Below are positions 35,807 to 45,363 of a DNA stretch of 64,000 bases, piece after piece. The stretch is from DASQBT01 sp963782495. GTDB lineage: Bacteria; Pseudomonadota; Gammaproteobacteria; Burkholderiales; Thiobacillaceae. The notes beneath the pieces are model-generated. The model was not told the DNA's origin. It did no database searches and saw only the letters and a list, made by a program, of their open reading frames with translations. Both the position numbers and the translations under genes were made by a program. Every line of letters begins with the position of its first letter. Position 1 is the first letter of the stretch. The DNA lies in assembly GCA_963782495.1 (NCBI GenBank), contig CAWAJU010000005.1, positions 124,001-188,000 on the forward strand, in the 5' to 3' direction.

Positions 35807-37081
35807 TCAATCTCGTACGCGCGCGTCTTGTTCCTGACAAGCCAAGTCCAACACCTCCTCAAACACTCTTTGCGACGGGTAAGCCGAAATCGCCTGCATC
35901 AGCCGTAGTGTGCCTTCTGTGTAACGCGCATCCTCCAGCATTGTGTTTACCGACTTGGCGATCGCAGAACGCGTGATCGATCCTGCCCTGATCATTTCAC
36001 CGGCTCCTGCCGCCTCGATATATTGTATGTTCAAATGCTGATCCAGATTGGCCGGAATGCCGATGACCGGCTTGCCGTGTGCAAGAGCCTGATAACAGGT
36101 CAGGCTCCCACCATTGGAAATGACGACGGCGGCACGTTGCGCCGCTTGCTCTCCTGGCAGATAGCGCGCCACATAGGCATTCGCAGGCAACTTGCTCGGC
36201 AATCCCTTGCCCGCACTCGCCGCAACTACGGTCACTGGCGCCGTTGCCAAGGCTTCAAGAACGACTGGCAGCAGATCGCCATAGCCGGAACTGCCGAGGG
36301 TAACGTAGACGATGGGTCGGTCGTCCGGCAGCTTGGTCCACCAATCCGGCAGCGGTCCATGTGGCGACCACAAGGCGGGCCCCACATACCGGTGCGTATC
36401 CGGCAACCCGTAGGTCGGCACCAACTGAGGAATATCGGCATAGAGTGTGTAATCGGCATCGGTATAGACACGTCTCAGGTCCAGCCCTAGAGAAGGCAGC
36501 CCATGCCTCCGGCGAAGGCGATTTAGCGGAACGGAATGATAGCGAAATGCGATTGGCCGTACTTGATCAAACAGGAACTGGCCCAGCCCGACTCCGGTCA
36601 ACCTGAGCATGGGAAGTTCGGGCACGGTGAAGCGCGGCCTGGCATACGGGCTCCAATACGCATTGCTGATTGTCATATAAGGTTTGCGGGCGAGCCGGGC
36701 GCTGATCGAAAGTGAAAGACGGAAATCACCGATGATGATGTCCGGTTGGCATTCCTCAATGACTCTCAAGTCCGCTTCGACATAGCTTGCCAGAGTCGCC
36801 ATGTCATAAAGGGGACTGCCGCGTGCCAAGGCCTTCAGGAACGCCTCGCTAGGGATGGAATGAATCGGGACACGCCGGTAATTGGATGTTTCCAGCAACG
36901 AGTCATAGCGGGAATCGCAGGCCAGGATGACCTCATAGCGCTTCGGATCGAGCATGCGCGCCAGTGCAAGCGGGCGCGCGACGTGTGCAAGCGTAACCGC
37001 CTCCGCAACGAACAGGATACGTCGTTTGACAGAAGTGCTCACGCCAATCGTCACACTTCCGGCAGCCACGTTTGAGGGCAT
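35807..37081 (-). CDS. GT-B glycosyltransferase, UGT/MGT-like family
   Basis: The protein has 424 residues. The ATG at 37081 has a GGAG-like ribosome site. The N-terminal acceptor domain begins RRILFVAEAVTLAHVARPL. The C-terminal nucleotide-sugar domain has IVYVTLGSSGYG, the SNGGSLTCYQALAHGKPVIGIP stretch in two parts and the DQHLNI motif typical of enzymes glycosylating lipids or small hydrophobic acceptors. It is divergent from the ABC permease genes. With the neighbouring acyltransferase and N-acyl-amino-acid-synthase-like gene, a glycolipid or glycosylated metabolite is plausible (inference). Confidence 0.85.
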   Translation of the reverse strand: MPSNVAAGSVTIGVSTSVKRRILFVAEAVTLAHVARPLALARMLDPKRYEVILACDSRYDSLLETSNYRRVPIHSIPSEAFLKALARGSPLYDMATLASYVEADLRVIEECQPDIIIGDFRLSLSISARLARKPYMTISNAYWSPYARPRFTVPELPMLRLTGVGLGQFLFDQVRPIAFRYHSVPLNRLRRRHGLPSLGLDLRRVYTDADYTLYADIPQLVPTYGLPDTHRYVGPALWSPHGPLPDWWTKLPDDRPIVYVTLGSSGYGDLLPVVLEALATAPVTVVAASAGKGLPSKLPANAYVARYLPGEQAAQRAAVVISNGGSLTCYQALAHGKPVIGIPANLDQHLNIQYIEAAGAGEMIRAGSITRSAIAKSVNTMLEDARYTEGTLRLMQAISAYPSQRVFEEVLDLACQEQDARVRD

Positions 37082-37256
37082 CCAGTTTCACTCCCAGCCA
37101 CTTTGGTCCTCTTGTCGCCCAATATGCCTTGCGCACGATAGTGCCTGCCCGCCCGGCACAGCCTGGCAGATTTTCCGTTTTGCCCATCCTACGCCAAACG
37201 CAGGGCAACTTGGCGCAGGCATATAATACCAAGACTGAACTCACAGCCATGCTCAC

Positions 37257-38516
37257 ATGCACGGACCGATACTGGCGCCCATTTTTGATTGTCTCGGCTA
37301 CGTCCGCATCGCAGGGCGCAATCTCACCCGTAATCGACGTCGCAGCTTGGCTGCGCTGCTCATTGTCGCGGCCGGCGTCATTTCAATGATACTTGCCGAC
37401 GGCTTCATCCAATGGGTGTTCTGGGCGATGCGCGAGGGCACCATACAATTCCAGTCAGGCCATATACAAGTGGTGCGGCCCGGCTACTTCAGCAAGGGGA
37501 GTGCCGCGCCCTTCGACTATTTGCTACCGCCAAGCTCGCCGGTGTGGAACGCGATTGAGTCCACCCCGGGCGTCAAGCTGGTTGCCCCCAGGCTCAAGTT
37601 AACCGGACTCATCAGCCATGGCGAAACGACCGTCGCGTTCATCGCCGAAGGCGTGGCGCCCGATAAGGAGGCTGAGCTCAGCAAAGGCTTGCGCATATCG
37701 CGTGGGCATGATCTGTCTACGCCCTCGGCAAGAGAGGTGATACTTGGGCATGGCCTGGCGCGCAGCCTGGGCGTGGTTCCAGGCGATACCGTGGCATTGC
37801 TCACCACCACTTCAGGTGGCAGCATGAACGGCATCGAGGCCAAAGTGGTCGGCATCTTCGTCAGCACCAATCAGGCCTACGACAATGCCGCACTACGCCT
37901 GCCGATTGAGCAGGCACAGACGCTGCTGCGGGTCAAAGGGGCACACGCGTGGCTGGTGCTGCTCAAAGAAACCGAACAGACAGACGCTTTTCTCGCCCGG
38001 TTCCGTGCCCGTTTCCCGGAATACAAGGACCATTTGGAATTTGTACCCTGGTATACGCATGCCGATTTCTACAATAAGACCGTAGCGCTTTTTTCCAAGC
38101 AGATGACCGTGCTTCGGTCGATCATCGGATTGATCATCGTGTTGAGCATTTCGAACATGCTGATCATGAACGTGATGGAACGCACTGGCGAGATCGGCAC
38201 CCTGCTGGCAATTGGCTTCAGGCGCGGAAAAGTCTTGCAGACCTTCGCGACCGAAGGAATCCTGCTCGGACTGATAGGCGGTGCGATAGGTGTTGCCATT
38301 GGATACGGGCTGGCCGAATTGATCTCCGCGATTGGCATCCCCATGCCTCCGCCCCCCGGCATGGAAGAGGGCTATACGGGCAAGATCCGAATCACCGCTT
38401 TCCTGCTCATAAGCGCATTTCTGATCGCAGTCACCACCACCCTGCTTGCCGGACTCTATCCCGCCTGGAAAGCCTCGCGCCAGCAGATCGTGGATGCCTT
38501 GCGTCACAACGTTTAG
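37257..38516 (+). CDS. ABC transporter permease, FtsX/MacB/LolCE type (1)
   Basis: The protein has 419 residues. One N-terminal membrane helix (AALLIVAAGVISMILADGF) is followed by a periplasmic MacB_PCD-like domain of about 230 residues. Three C-terminal helices carry the FtsX signature (NMLIMNVMERTGEIGTLLAIGFRRG). These permeases are mechanotransmitters that move lipids, lipoproteins or hydrophobic compounds outward from the inner membrane. The second permease follows after 12 bp, and the partner ATPase with an FHA domain is 2.2 kb downstream. Confidence 0.88.
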   Translation: MHGPILAPIFDCLGYVRIAGRNLTRNRRRSLAALLIVAAGVISMILADGFIQWVFWAMREGTIQFQSGHIQVVRPGYFSKGSAAPFDYLLPPSSPVWNAIESTPGVKLVAPRLKLTGLISHGETTVAFIAEGVAPDKEAELSKGLRISRGHDLSTPSAREVILGHGLARSLGVVPGDTVALLTTTSGGSMNGIEAKVVGIFVSTNQAYDNAALRLPIEQAQTLLRVKGAHAWLVLLKETEQTDAFLARFRARFPEYKDHLEFVPWYTHADFYNKTVALFSKQMTVLRSIIGLIIVLSISNMLIMNVMERTGEIGTLLAIGFRRGKVLQTFATEGILLGLIGGAIGVAIGYGLAELISAIGIPMPPPPGMEEGYTGKIRITAFLLISAFLIAVTTTLLAGLYPAWKASRQQIVDALRHNV

Positions 38517-38528
38517 AGTCTGGTCCCG

Positions 38529-39740
38529 ATGTTCAAACTCGCTTTTCGCAACATTTTCCGCAACCGCTCCCGTACTGCACTGACGCTTGCCGCAATCGTG
38601 ACCGGCGTGGTTGCGATCATCGTAAGCGGCGGCTTCGTGCAGGACATTTTTGTTCAGATTAGAGAGGCAACCATACATTCGCGCCTGGGCCACGTGCAGA
38701 TCTTTCGGCAGGGGTACCTCGAGTACGGCAATCGTGACCCGTCGCACTACCTTATCGCGCAACCCAAGCCCCTCGTCGATTCTGTCAAGACAATCCCACA
38801 CGTAAGGGACGTGCTGGCCCGCATCAATTTCTCGGGCTTGGCCAACAACAGCCGTGCGGATCTGCCCATCATTGGCGAAGGCGTGGAGCCGGACAAGGAA
38901 GCACGCCTGGGAACATCAACCAGCATTATATCCGGCCGCCAGTTGCAGGACGCAGATCGCTTTGCGGCGGTGGTCGGCGAGGGTGTCGCCTCGGCGCTGC
39001 AACTCAAGCCGGGAAGCTACATGACCCTGATGATCAACACCTCCGAAGGTGCATTGAACACCCTGGAGTTCAAGATCGTGGGCGTGTTCCATACGTTTTC
39101 CAAGGACTACGACGACCGTGCGGTCAGAATTCCACTCGCCGCCGCTCAGGAACTGCTGTTTACGCCTGCAATCCACAGCTTGGTGCTGTCGCTGGACGAT
39201 ACGGCCGCCACAGACAGTGTAGTGAAGGCCGCAAGTGCGATGCTGGCAAAGCAGGGCTATGAAATCAAGCCATGGTACTCACTGGCCGACTTCTACGAGA
39301 AGACCGTGGAGCTATACAAGCGTCAGTTTGGCGCGCTTCAGCTCATTATTCTGATTATGTTGGTGCTGAGCGTGGCGAGCACCATCAACATGGCGGTATT
39401 CGAACGCACCGGGGAATTTGGCACCTTGCTCGCGATGGGATTGCGCAGGCACCAGATCTTTACCCTCGTGCTGGTCGAAAACACGCTATTGGGCTTGCTC
39501 GGTGGTGTGCTTGGCGTGATCGTCGGACTGGCTCTGGCCGGGATGATATCCAGCATTGGCATCTCGATGCCACCTCCGCCAGGGTCCAGCTTGGGCTACA
39601 TCGTGTCCATCCGCATCGTGCCCTGGGTGCTGGCCGCGGCTGCCCTGATTGGCATGGCCGCCACAGTGCTGGCAGCCTTGCTGCCTGGCCGCCGCGCCTC
39701 GCGGATCGCGGTGGTGGACGCTTTGCGCCACAACATTTGA
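38529..39740 (+). CDS. ABC transporter permease, FtsX/MacB/LolCE type (2)
   Basis: The protein has 403 residues and is a clear paralogue of the upstream permease (shared RNLTRNRRR-like start NIFRNRSRT, EGVEPDKEA, MERTGE-like FERTGEFGTLLAMG and ending VVDALRHNI). It has the same topology, one plus three helices around a periplasmic domain. The two probably form a heterodimer, as LolC and LolE do. They are co-transcribed. Confidence 0.88.
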   Translation: MFKLAFRNIFRNRSRTALTLAAIVTGVVAIIVSGGFVQDIFVQIREATIHSRLGHVQIFRQGYLEYGNRDPSHYLIAQPKPLVDSVKTIPHVRDVLARINFSGLANNSRADLPIIGEGVEPDKEARLGTSTSIISGRQLQDADRFAAVVGEGVASALQLKPGSYMTLMINTSEGALNTLEFKIVGVFHTFSKDYDDRAVRIPLAAAQELLFTPAIHSLVLSLDDTAATDSVVKAASAMLAKQGYEIKPWYSLADFYEKTVELYKRQFGALQLIILIMLVLSVASTINMAVFERTGEFGTLLAMGLRRHQIFTLVLVENTLLGLLGGVLGVIVGLALAGMISSIGISMPPPPGSSLGYIVSIRIVPWVLAAAALIGMAATVLAALLPGRRASRIAVVDALRHNI

Positions 39741-39775
39741 CGCAATGCCACCAGTGAACCCGGGGGGCGTCGAAT

Positions 39776-40552
39776 TCAGCGACTGAGTTTCTTCAGATAA
39801 TCCTTGGTGAATATCTTGTCGGGCAAATTGCGCTCAAACATGTTGCTGTATTCGAGCACTGAACGGTTGCCGCTGCGCAATGCGTCATCGATGACCAGTT
39901 TGGCAGGGCGTATTTCCCCCCCCAGTGTGCGGAAATCCTGGTAATGGCAGGTCTTCAGAAGTCGCCCGGACAGGGCGTAGAGTTCGGCCTTGTAAGGCCT
40001 GCTGCTCCTTGCGTTCACCCACAGCAGGACCTGATGATACGTCACCCAGTTGTCGACCGCATCGAGCTGCAGAACATAATAGGGTTCACCATCGAGGATT
40101 TCCCTGCGCAGTATTTGAGGCACGTAGTCGCCGGAGAAATTCGCCCGTGCCAGATCCCCGTTCGCGACCTGGCCGGTCAGCCTTTGCGCCAGTGGCAGCC
40201 GTATCGGCTGCGACAGATTCGGTAGAAACGCCCACAGATCGTGATCCCGCATAAGCAGAATCTGGTCGCGGTCTATTGCCGGCGCAGTGGTCTTGACCAG
40301 GGTCTTGCTATTGCCTGCGGAGAGAATACGGTAGGCACGAACATCGGGCTCCGCATTCGGTTCGGTGGTGGTGATCGCCACGTCGGCCTGAAATCCGCCC
40401 GCGGGAAAACGGATATGGTCAACATGCTCGAGCAGTTCCCTGGCCTGCGCTTCGGTGCCCGTCGCAAGTGCGGTCGAAGCCAAGGGCGCAAGCCCGCACA
40501 GCAGGAAAGGCAGGATAAGTCGCAGTCCGCGCATCGCATTCAACCTGGTCAT
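39776..40552 (-). CDS. LolA-like outer-membrane lipoprotein-sorting type periplasmic protein
   Basis: The protein has about 258 residues. The start at 40552 (MTRLNAMRG) follows GGGGAGA by eight bases; a longer ORF starts at 40600. The signal peptide ends near TALATG. The mature part matches the LolA/LolB-fold sorting-protein family: a half-barrel with YRILSAGNSKTLVKTTAP, DQILLMRDHDLWAFLPN and YHQVLLWVNARSSRP. Such proteins ferry hydrophobic cargo across the periplasm. It sits on the opposite strand between the permeases and their ATPase, which supports a joint export role. Confidence 0.82.
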   Translation of the reverse strand: MTRLNAMRGLRLILPFLLCGLAPLASTALATGTEAQARELLEHVDHIRFPAGGFQADVAITTTEPNAEPDVRAYRILSAGNSKTLVKTTAPAIDRDQILLMRDHDLWAFLPNLSQPIRLPLAQRLTGQVANGDLARANFSGDYVPQILRREILDGEPYYVLQLDAVDNWVTYHQVLLWVNARSSRPYKAELYALSGRLLKTCHYQDFRTLGGEIRPAKLVIDDALRSGNRSVLEYSNMFERNLPDKIFTKDYLKKLSR

Positions 40553-40584
40553 AAGCACAGTCTCCCCATGAACTTCATACCCTT

Positions 40585-40610
40585 TTGAAGTATGATTCAA
40601 CGCAGTTGAA
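40585..40610. promoter_or_regulatory. Candidate operator between LolA-like gene and FHA-ABC gene
   Basis: The divergent gap holds TTGAA-N6-TTCAA (40585-40600) and a further TTGAA at 40606. Repeated half-sites between divergent genes suggest a shared regulator, unidentified. No clear -35/-10 pair was found. Confidence 0.3.
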
Positions 40611-40763
40611 AAGACACCATGTTATCAGTGTGACGCAAGGCATCATGTTCGATACGATGCACCACCCGGAGCCATCGCTCCGACCGCGACGCGGCTCAAG
40701 GCAGGGCAGCATGTGCCGCGCCTATCGCCTGTTCGGCCTGCGATCCAGCAGGAAGGCCTAGCC

Positions 40764-41747
40764 ATGGCCAGAATTCTGATCTGGCAGGACCAAAAAGTTC
40801 AGCGCGATATTCCGCTCTACAAGCCCACCCTGAATATTGGCAGGTCGTCTGAATGCGCAATCCAGTTGCTGGACAAAGGCGTCAGCCGGAAGCACGCGAA
40901 GATCACCTGCGCGGACGGCCTGTTCTTTCTCGAGGACCTGGAAAGCAAGGCCGGCGTCTTCGTCAATCGCGAGAAGATCCACCGTCAGCAGCTGCATGAT
41001 GGCGACAAGATCGCGATTCACTCCTTCCAGCTGGAATTCGTCATCGATGTCGAGGCCGAAACGCGCAACGCGACGAACGTCGTTGAAATGCAGAACCTGA
41101 GCAAAGAGTACGCGCTTGGACAGCAGACCGTCCAGGCCTTGCGCGATATTTCCCTGAACATATTCAAGGGAGAATTCATGGCGCTGGCGGGCCCCTCGGG
41201 CAGCGGCAAGTCCACCCTGCTGAATATGATAGGCTGCATCGACACGCCAACTTCGGGCACGATTCGGATCGAAGGGGCCGATATCGGCGGAAAGACGTCC
41301 GACGAGCTTGCTGCGCTACGCCTGAATACCCTGGCCTTCGTTTTTCAGACATTCAATTTGTTGCCAGTATTGTCGGCATGGGAGAATGTCGAGTACCCGC
41401 TGCTGCAGAAGCGGGACGTGGACAAGGCCGAGCGGCAGCGCCGGATTGAATATTACCTTGAGGTTGTGGGCCTCAAACGCTTCGCCCACCACCGCCCGAA
41501 CGAGCTCAGCGGTGGCCAGCGCCAGCGCGTGGCGATCGCGCGCGCCCTTGCCACCAAGCCCAGTATCGTCCTGGCGGATGAGCCCACTGCGAATCTGGAC
41601 CACAAGACCGGCGAAGGCATCCTGCAATTGATGAAGGAACTCAACCAGGAAGAAGGAACGACTTTCATATTTTCCACCCACGATCCCCGCGTAATGGAGC
41701 TCGCTGACCGGGTGATCGAGCTCAGTGACGGCCAGTTAGCCGAATAG
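40764..41747 (+). CDS. ABC transporter ATPase with N-terminal FHA domain
   Basis: The protein has 327 residues. The ATG at 40764 has GGAAGG seven bases upstream. Residues about 1-100 form a forkhead-associated domain (LNIGRSSECAIQLLD, GVSRKHAKI), which binds phosphothreonine. The rest is a LolD/MacB-type ATPase: Walker A GPSGSGKST, Q-loop FQTFNLLP, signature LSGGQRQR, Walker B IVLADEP and switch STHDP. It should power the two FtsX-type permeases encoded upstream. The FHA fusion is unusual and suggests control by Ser/Thr phosphorylation or docking to a phosphorylated partner; no Ser/Thr kinase is in the window. Confidence 0.9.
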   Translation: MARILIWQDQKVQRDIPLYKPTLNIGRSSECAIQLLDKGVSRKHAKITCADGLFFLEDLESKAGVFVNREKIHRQQLHDGDKIAIHSFQLEFVIDVEAETRNATNVVEMQNLSKEYALGQQTVQALRDISLNIFKGEFMALAGPSGSGKSTLLNMIGCIDTPTSGTIRIEGADIGGKTSDELAALRLNTLAFVFQTFNLLPVLSAWENVEYPLLQKRDVDKAERQRRIEYYLEVVGLKRFAHHRPNELSGGQRQRVAIARALATKPSIVLADEPTANLDHKTGEGILQLMKELNQEEGTTFIFSTHDPRVMELADRVIELSDGQLAE

Positions 41748-41751
41748 AGGA

Positions 41752-43386
41752 ATGGACGTGGCTTCAAACAAGACAAAGAGAGAGATCGGGAATAACTGGG
41801 TGATGGCAGGGTTGCTCCTGCTTGGAATCGCACATGGCTTGCCGGCCACCGCTGCAGATCAGGGGAAATCCGAGACGGAACCGCAATCCATGGATGACCT
41901 GTTCGGTTCGCCACCGCCTGTAGAAAAACCTTCCGCTCCCAACACGACGCCGGCTTCGGAAAACAAGACGGACAAGGCCGCCGAGCCCACAACCATGGAT
42001 GACTTGTTCGGCTCTCCTCCCGCGGCAGAGCAGACGCCCAAAGCCGCAACCAGCCCGGAAAAGGCCCAGGAAAGTCCGGCAGCCGGCAAGGAACCCGAAT
42101 CGATGGACGCCCTGTTCGGCAAGGAGCCGCCAGCGGCGCCCGCAGCCGAAGCGACCATACCTGCCAGCACCTCATCCCCCTATCGATTGACCGGCTTCTA
42201 TCGCAATGAACTTGCCTACACCTACGCCGGGGACGAGCATTGGTCGAAGTTCAGCAATATGCTTGACCTGTCCGCCACCGGTCGCACGGCCGGAGGTATT
42301 CCTTGGAAGCTGGGCGGCCGCGTGGTTTATGACCCCATCTACGACCTGACCGATTACTACAACAGCCAAGTCGGCCATGATCAGAGATTTGACGCCATGG
42401 TGCGGGAAGCCTACTTCGACTCGTCAGCCGGAGATTGGGATTTTCGCGTCGGCCGACAGCACATCGTCTGGGGCGAAATGGTCGGATTGTTCTTCGCGGA
42501 TGTAGTGTCGGCGAAGGACCTGAGGGAATACATCCTGCCGGATTTCGATATCATCCGGATTCCCCAATGGGCTGGTCGGGCCGAATATTTCAAGGGCGAC
42601 TTTCATGCCGAGGGAATATGGATTCCCTACATGAGCTATGACGATATCGGCAAGCCCGGGGCCGACTTCTACCCGTTCACGCCGCCGGCGATTCCCGGAT
42701 CAACCTCGGTCATACTGGGCGAGGACAAACCCACCAATCTGAGCGACGGGGCCTATGGTCTGCGTCTGTCGTATCTGTATGACGGCTGGGACCTGTCCGG
42801 CTTCTATTACACCCCGATCGACCCGTCTGCCGCGTTCGAGCGCGTGACGCCGCTTCCCGCAGCGACGGTCGCCTATCGGCCGATACACAATCGCATCCAC
42901 CAGACGGGGGCCACCCTGGGCAAGGACCTGGGCCCGATGGTCCTTAAGGCGGAAGCGGTGTACACCCAGGACAAGCTGTTCAGCGTATCTCGTCTGTCAG
43001 ACGCCGATGGCCTGGTTCAGCAGGATTTCCTCGACTACATCGTGGGCCTGGACTGGTCTTTCCCACAGGAAACGCGGTTTAACCTCCAGTTCTACCAGCG
43101 CTATTTCCCGAATCACGACCCCGACATCGGGCCGGACAAGAGCGAGAGCGGCGTCACCTTACTGCTCAGCACCCAGGCTTTCCATTCGAAGATAGAGCCC
43201 GAGATGCTCCTGATTCACAGCCTCAATCGCGACGATTGGCTGGCTGAACTCAAGCTGACTTGGCGGGTAAACGGCAATTGGCAGGTTCGCGGGGGCGCGG
43301 ACATCTTTTCTGGTCCCGCAACCGGCCTGTTCGGCGAGTTCGACAATCAGGACCGGGTGTATACCGAGGTGCGATACACTTTCTAA
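41752..43386 (+). CDS. DUF1302-type outer-membrane barrel with N-terminal MDDLFG repeats
   Basis: The protein has 544 residues and starts five bases after the ATPase; a GTG at 41758 is an alternative start with better ribosome-site spacing. A hydrophobic segment (about 18-35) acts as signal peptide. Residues 40-135 are Pro/Glu/Ala-rich and disordered, with three short motifs SMDDLFG (46), TMDDLFG (81) and SMDALFG (117) about 35 residues apart. From about 145 on it is a beta-barrel of the DUF1302 kind (FRVGRQHIVWGEM, DFDIIRIPQWAGRAEYFKGD, aromatic C-terminus VRYTF). It is the probable outer-membrane exit for the ABC/LolA-like system. Its end overlaps the convergent nitroreductase by four bases. 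Confidence 0.83.
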   Translation: MDVASNKTKREIGNNWVMAGLLLLGIAHGLPATAADQGKSETEPQSMDDLFGSPPPVEKPSAPNTTPASENKTDKAAEPTTMDDLFGSPPAAEQTPKAATSPEKAQESPAAGKEPESMDALFGKEPPAAPAAEATIPASTSSPYRLTGFYRNELAYTYAGDEHWSKFSNMLDLSATGRTAGGIPWKLGGRVVYDPIYDLTDYYNSQVGHDQRFDAMVREAYFDSSAGDWDFRVGRQHIVWGEMVGLFFADVVSAKDLREYILPDFDIIRIPQWAGRAEYFKGDFHAEGIWIPYMSYDDIGKPGADFYPFTPPAIPGSTSVILGEDKPTNLSDGAYGLRLSYLYDGWDLSGFYYTPIDPSAAFERVTPLPAATVAYRPIHNRIHQTGATLGKDLGPMVLKAEAVYTQDKLFSVSRLSDADGLVQQDFLDYIVGLDWSFPQETRFNLQFYQRYFPNHDPDIGPDKSESGVTLLLSTQAFHSKIEPEMLLIHSLNRDDWLAELKLTWRVNGNWQVRGGADIFSGPATGLFGEFDNQDRVYTEVRYTF

Positions 43387-44486
43387 GCTCGCGCTGACCC
43401 GCTTTCCGTCGGTAGCATGAGCGCTTCCAGGGGCTTGCGGGTGGAGCGAGATGCCGGCGCACGGCCGGCGCCGATGCGTCCCAGGAAGAACAGGGATTCG
43501 ATATCCTCGCCGGGAAATATTTGCCTCAGGCGCGCGTCAAGCTCGCCTGCCAATCTGCGTGCCTTCGGAATGCGCGTGAACTTGATGTGCTGCCGATGAT
43601 AGCGGGAGAAGATGAGCGGCGTCATTTCTGGCTGGACGTAGAGACCGAGGCTTGCAGCCGTCAGCCAGAAACGCTGCATGGCCCGCCCAGCATCGATATA
43701 GTCGTCCACGGTGACGGTTGGCTTGGCGGCAGATAGCGCAAAATGGGCTGCGCACAATATGCCCGGCATCAGGTCCATTTGCAGCCGCGGCATCAAGTCC
43801 CCCATGAACCAGGTATTCAGAAAATCCACCCGCCCCCAACTGGCCATCGCCCAGCGCATCATTTTCAGATTCAGCGCGTCGGCCCCAACCGCTTGTGCCG
43901 GTATCTTGTCCGCGCTATATTGCGCGCCCCATTCGATAACGGCGCGGTGAACTTCATACGCTTCAGGGATGGTCAGGCGAATCTTGGCATTGTCAAAACA
44001 AAGTTTGGCCAGCCGGCGACGCTGGTCGGACCGTTCGAACCAAATAACTCTGAAAGCGTCGCCGACAGCGGCAGACAATGCAAGTTTCTGTGCATCGGTG
44101 AGCGGCTGGGTCGACATTGGTCGGCGCTGCACCACACGCTTCTCGATGAAGGCAACCAGAGGGTCAGTCTTGGCCGCAGGGTCAGGCTCAAACTGAATGT
44201 CAAACAACAAATGGGTTTCCGCGTCATCCGGCCTGCGGTTGATCAAGGCGCGACGACTGTGCGCGGTGGCAGCCAGGCTCAAACACTCCAGCAGAGCACC
44301 CACGGCGAGTTGGCTGGGATGACCATCCAGGTCATAAACACAATGCTCACGCGTGTCAAAGCCGTGTACCCGCACGTGCTCCTCGCCGACGATCTCGAAA
44401 CGCCAGGGCTGGGTATTGTCGCCGCTGGGCGCCCAACGTGCCTTGTCGAGGATGTCTCGAATGGGAGCAGGAATCGCGGCGCTCAT
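43383..44486 (-). CDS. Nitroreductase-like FMN oxidoreductase, Acg type
   Basis: The protein has 367 residues. The N-terminal ARWAPSGDNTQPWRF is the FMN-binding signature of nitroreductase/Acg-like proteins, and a second half-domain follows as in the fused Acg type. Other marks are VQRRPMS and TAASLGLYVQPEMTPL. The start overlaps the ThiF gene stop (ATGA), so the two are coupled. Alongside an E1-like and an acyltransferase enzyme it probably oxidises or reduces a pathway intermediate, for example during ring formation (inference). Confidence 0.83.
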   Translation of the reverse strand: MSAAIPAPIRDILDKARWAPSGDNTQPWRFEIVGEEHVRVHGFDTREHCVYDLDGHPSQLAVGALLECLSLAATAHSRRALINRRPDDAETHLLFDIQFEPDPAAKTDPLVAFIEKRVVQRRPMSTQPLTDAQKLALSAAVGDAFRVIWFERSDQRRRLAKLCFDNAKIRLTIPEAYEVHRAVIEWGAQYSADKIPAQAVGADALNLKMMRWAMASWGRVDFLNTWFMGDLMPRLQMDLMPGILCAAHFALSAAKPTVTVDDYIDAGRAMQRFWLTAASLGLYVQPEMTPLIFSRYHRQHIKFTRIPKARRLAGELDARLRQIFPGEDIESLFFLGRIGAGRAPASRSTRKPLEALMLPTESGSARA

Positions 44487-45349
44487 AGGTTCCCCAGCAA
44501 ACGCTTGCGCGCAAGGTTCAGCGCCACGCGCAATAACGGATTGCCGTCATTTCCGCCCGGCCTCCAGGTACGCGTCAGGCGATTCTTGTAGGCGTCGAAA
44601 TGAACACCCCAGGGTGCAGCGTAGACTTTGCCACGGGCAAGCAAGATCTTGAGGGCCTCCGCGCCACATACGCCAGAACAGATTTGACAGGCAATCATGG
44701 TTGATGGGCCTTTTTTTGCCCCGATGTCGATAGTTGACGGGTCCACAAGATACCCCATCTGGAGCCCCGCCGGGGCCAGGCCGATGAAGAAACGCAGGGC
44801 CTTTTCGGATTCTGGCGCCTCGCCCATGCCGAAGTACTGTTCGAAGCTCATGCTGTCCGGCAAAAAGTTGAGCAGCGCAGCGCCCATGCCCAACGGCGCA
44901 ACCGTGATGGCAGGAATGCCTTTATTTCTGCAGGCCGCAAAAACGGCCTGCCGCAAATCAAGCACAAAAAAATCCAGCCCATCAACATAGAGATCGACAT
45001 CGGCAAGAAACGCTTCGAGATTGTCCCTGCTGACCCCTTGGGGAAACTCCCGGATGTCGAGTTCCGGGTTGACCTCACGCGCCATCCGGATCATGACTTC
45101 AAGTTTGGGCTGGCCGATGGATGACAGCGTCGCGCCGACCTGGCGATTGAAATTCGGCAGATCGAAGACATCAAAATCGGCGAGCGTGAAACTCCCGATG
45201 CCCAAACGCGCGAGCGTCAGGAGATGGGCCCCGCCAACCCCCCCCAAACCCGCTATTGCGACACGTTTGCCGCGCAGAACATCCTGTTCATCTCGGGTTA
45301 CCCAGCCAATATTGCGTGCGAATGCCTTGAAGTAGTCAAAATTGGCCAT
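44483..45349 (-). CDS. ThiF/E1-like adenylyltransferase
   Basis: The protein has 288 residues. It has the nucleotide-binding GLGGVGGAHL, the acidic pair and arginine of DFDVFDLPNFNRQ and the usual central lysine region (GQPKLEVM). A cysteine group ACQICSGVC occurs near residue 220; the four-cysteine zinc site of MoeB/ThiF is not complete. E1-like enzymes activate a carboxylate by adenylation; no ubiquitin-like partner is seen nearby, so the substrate may be a small acid such as an N-acyl amino acid (inference). It lies 14 bp after the acyltransferase gene. Confidence 0.86.
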   Translation of the reverse strand: MANFDYFKAFARNIGWVTRDEQDVLRGKRVAIAGLGGVGGAHLLTLARLGIGSFTLADFDVFDLPNFNRQVGATLSSIGQPKLEVMIRMAREVNPELDIREFPQGVSRDNLEAFLADVDLYVDGLDFFVLDLRQAVFAACRNKGIPAITVAPLGMGAALLNFLPDSMSFEQYFGMGEAPESEKALRFFIGLAPAGLQMGYLVDPSTIDIGAKKGPSTMIACQICSGVCGAEALKILLARGKVYAAPWGVHFDAYKNRLTRTWRPGGNDGNPLLRVALNLARKRLLGNL

Positions 45350-45363
45350 GGATGGCTATCTGC

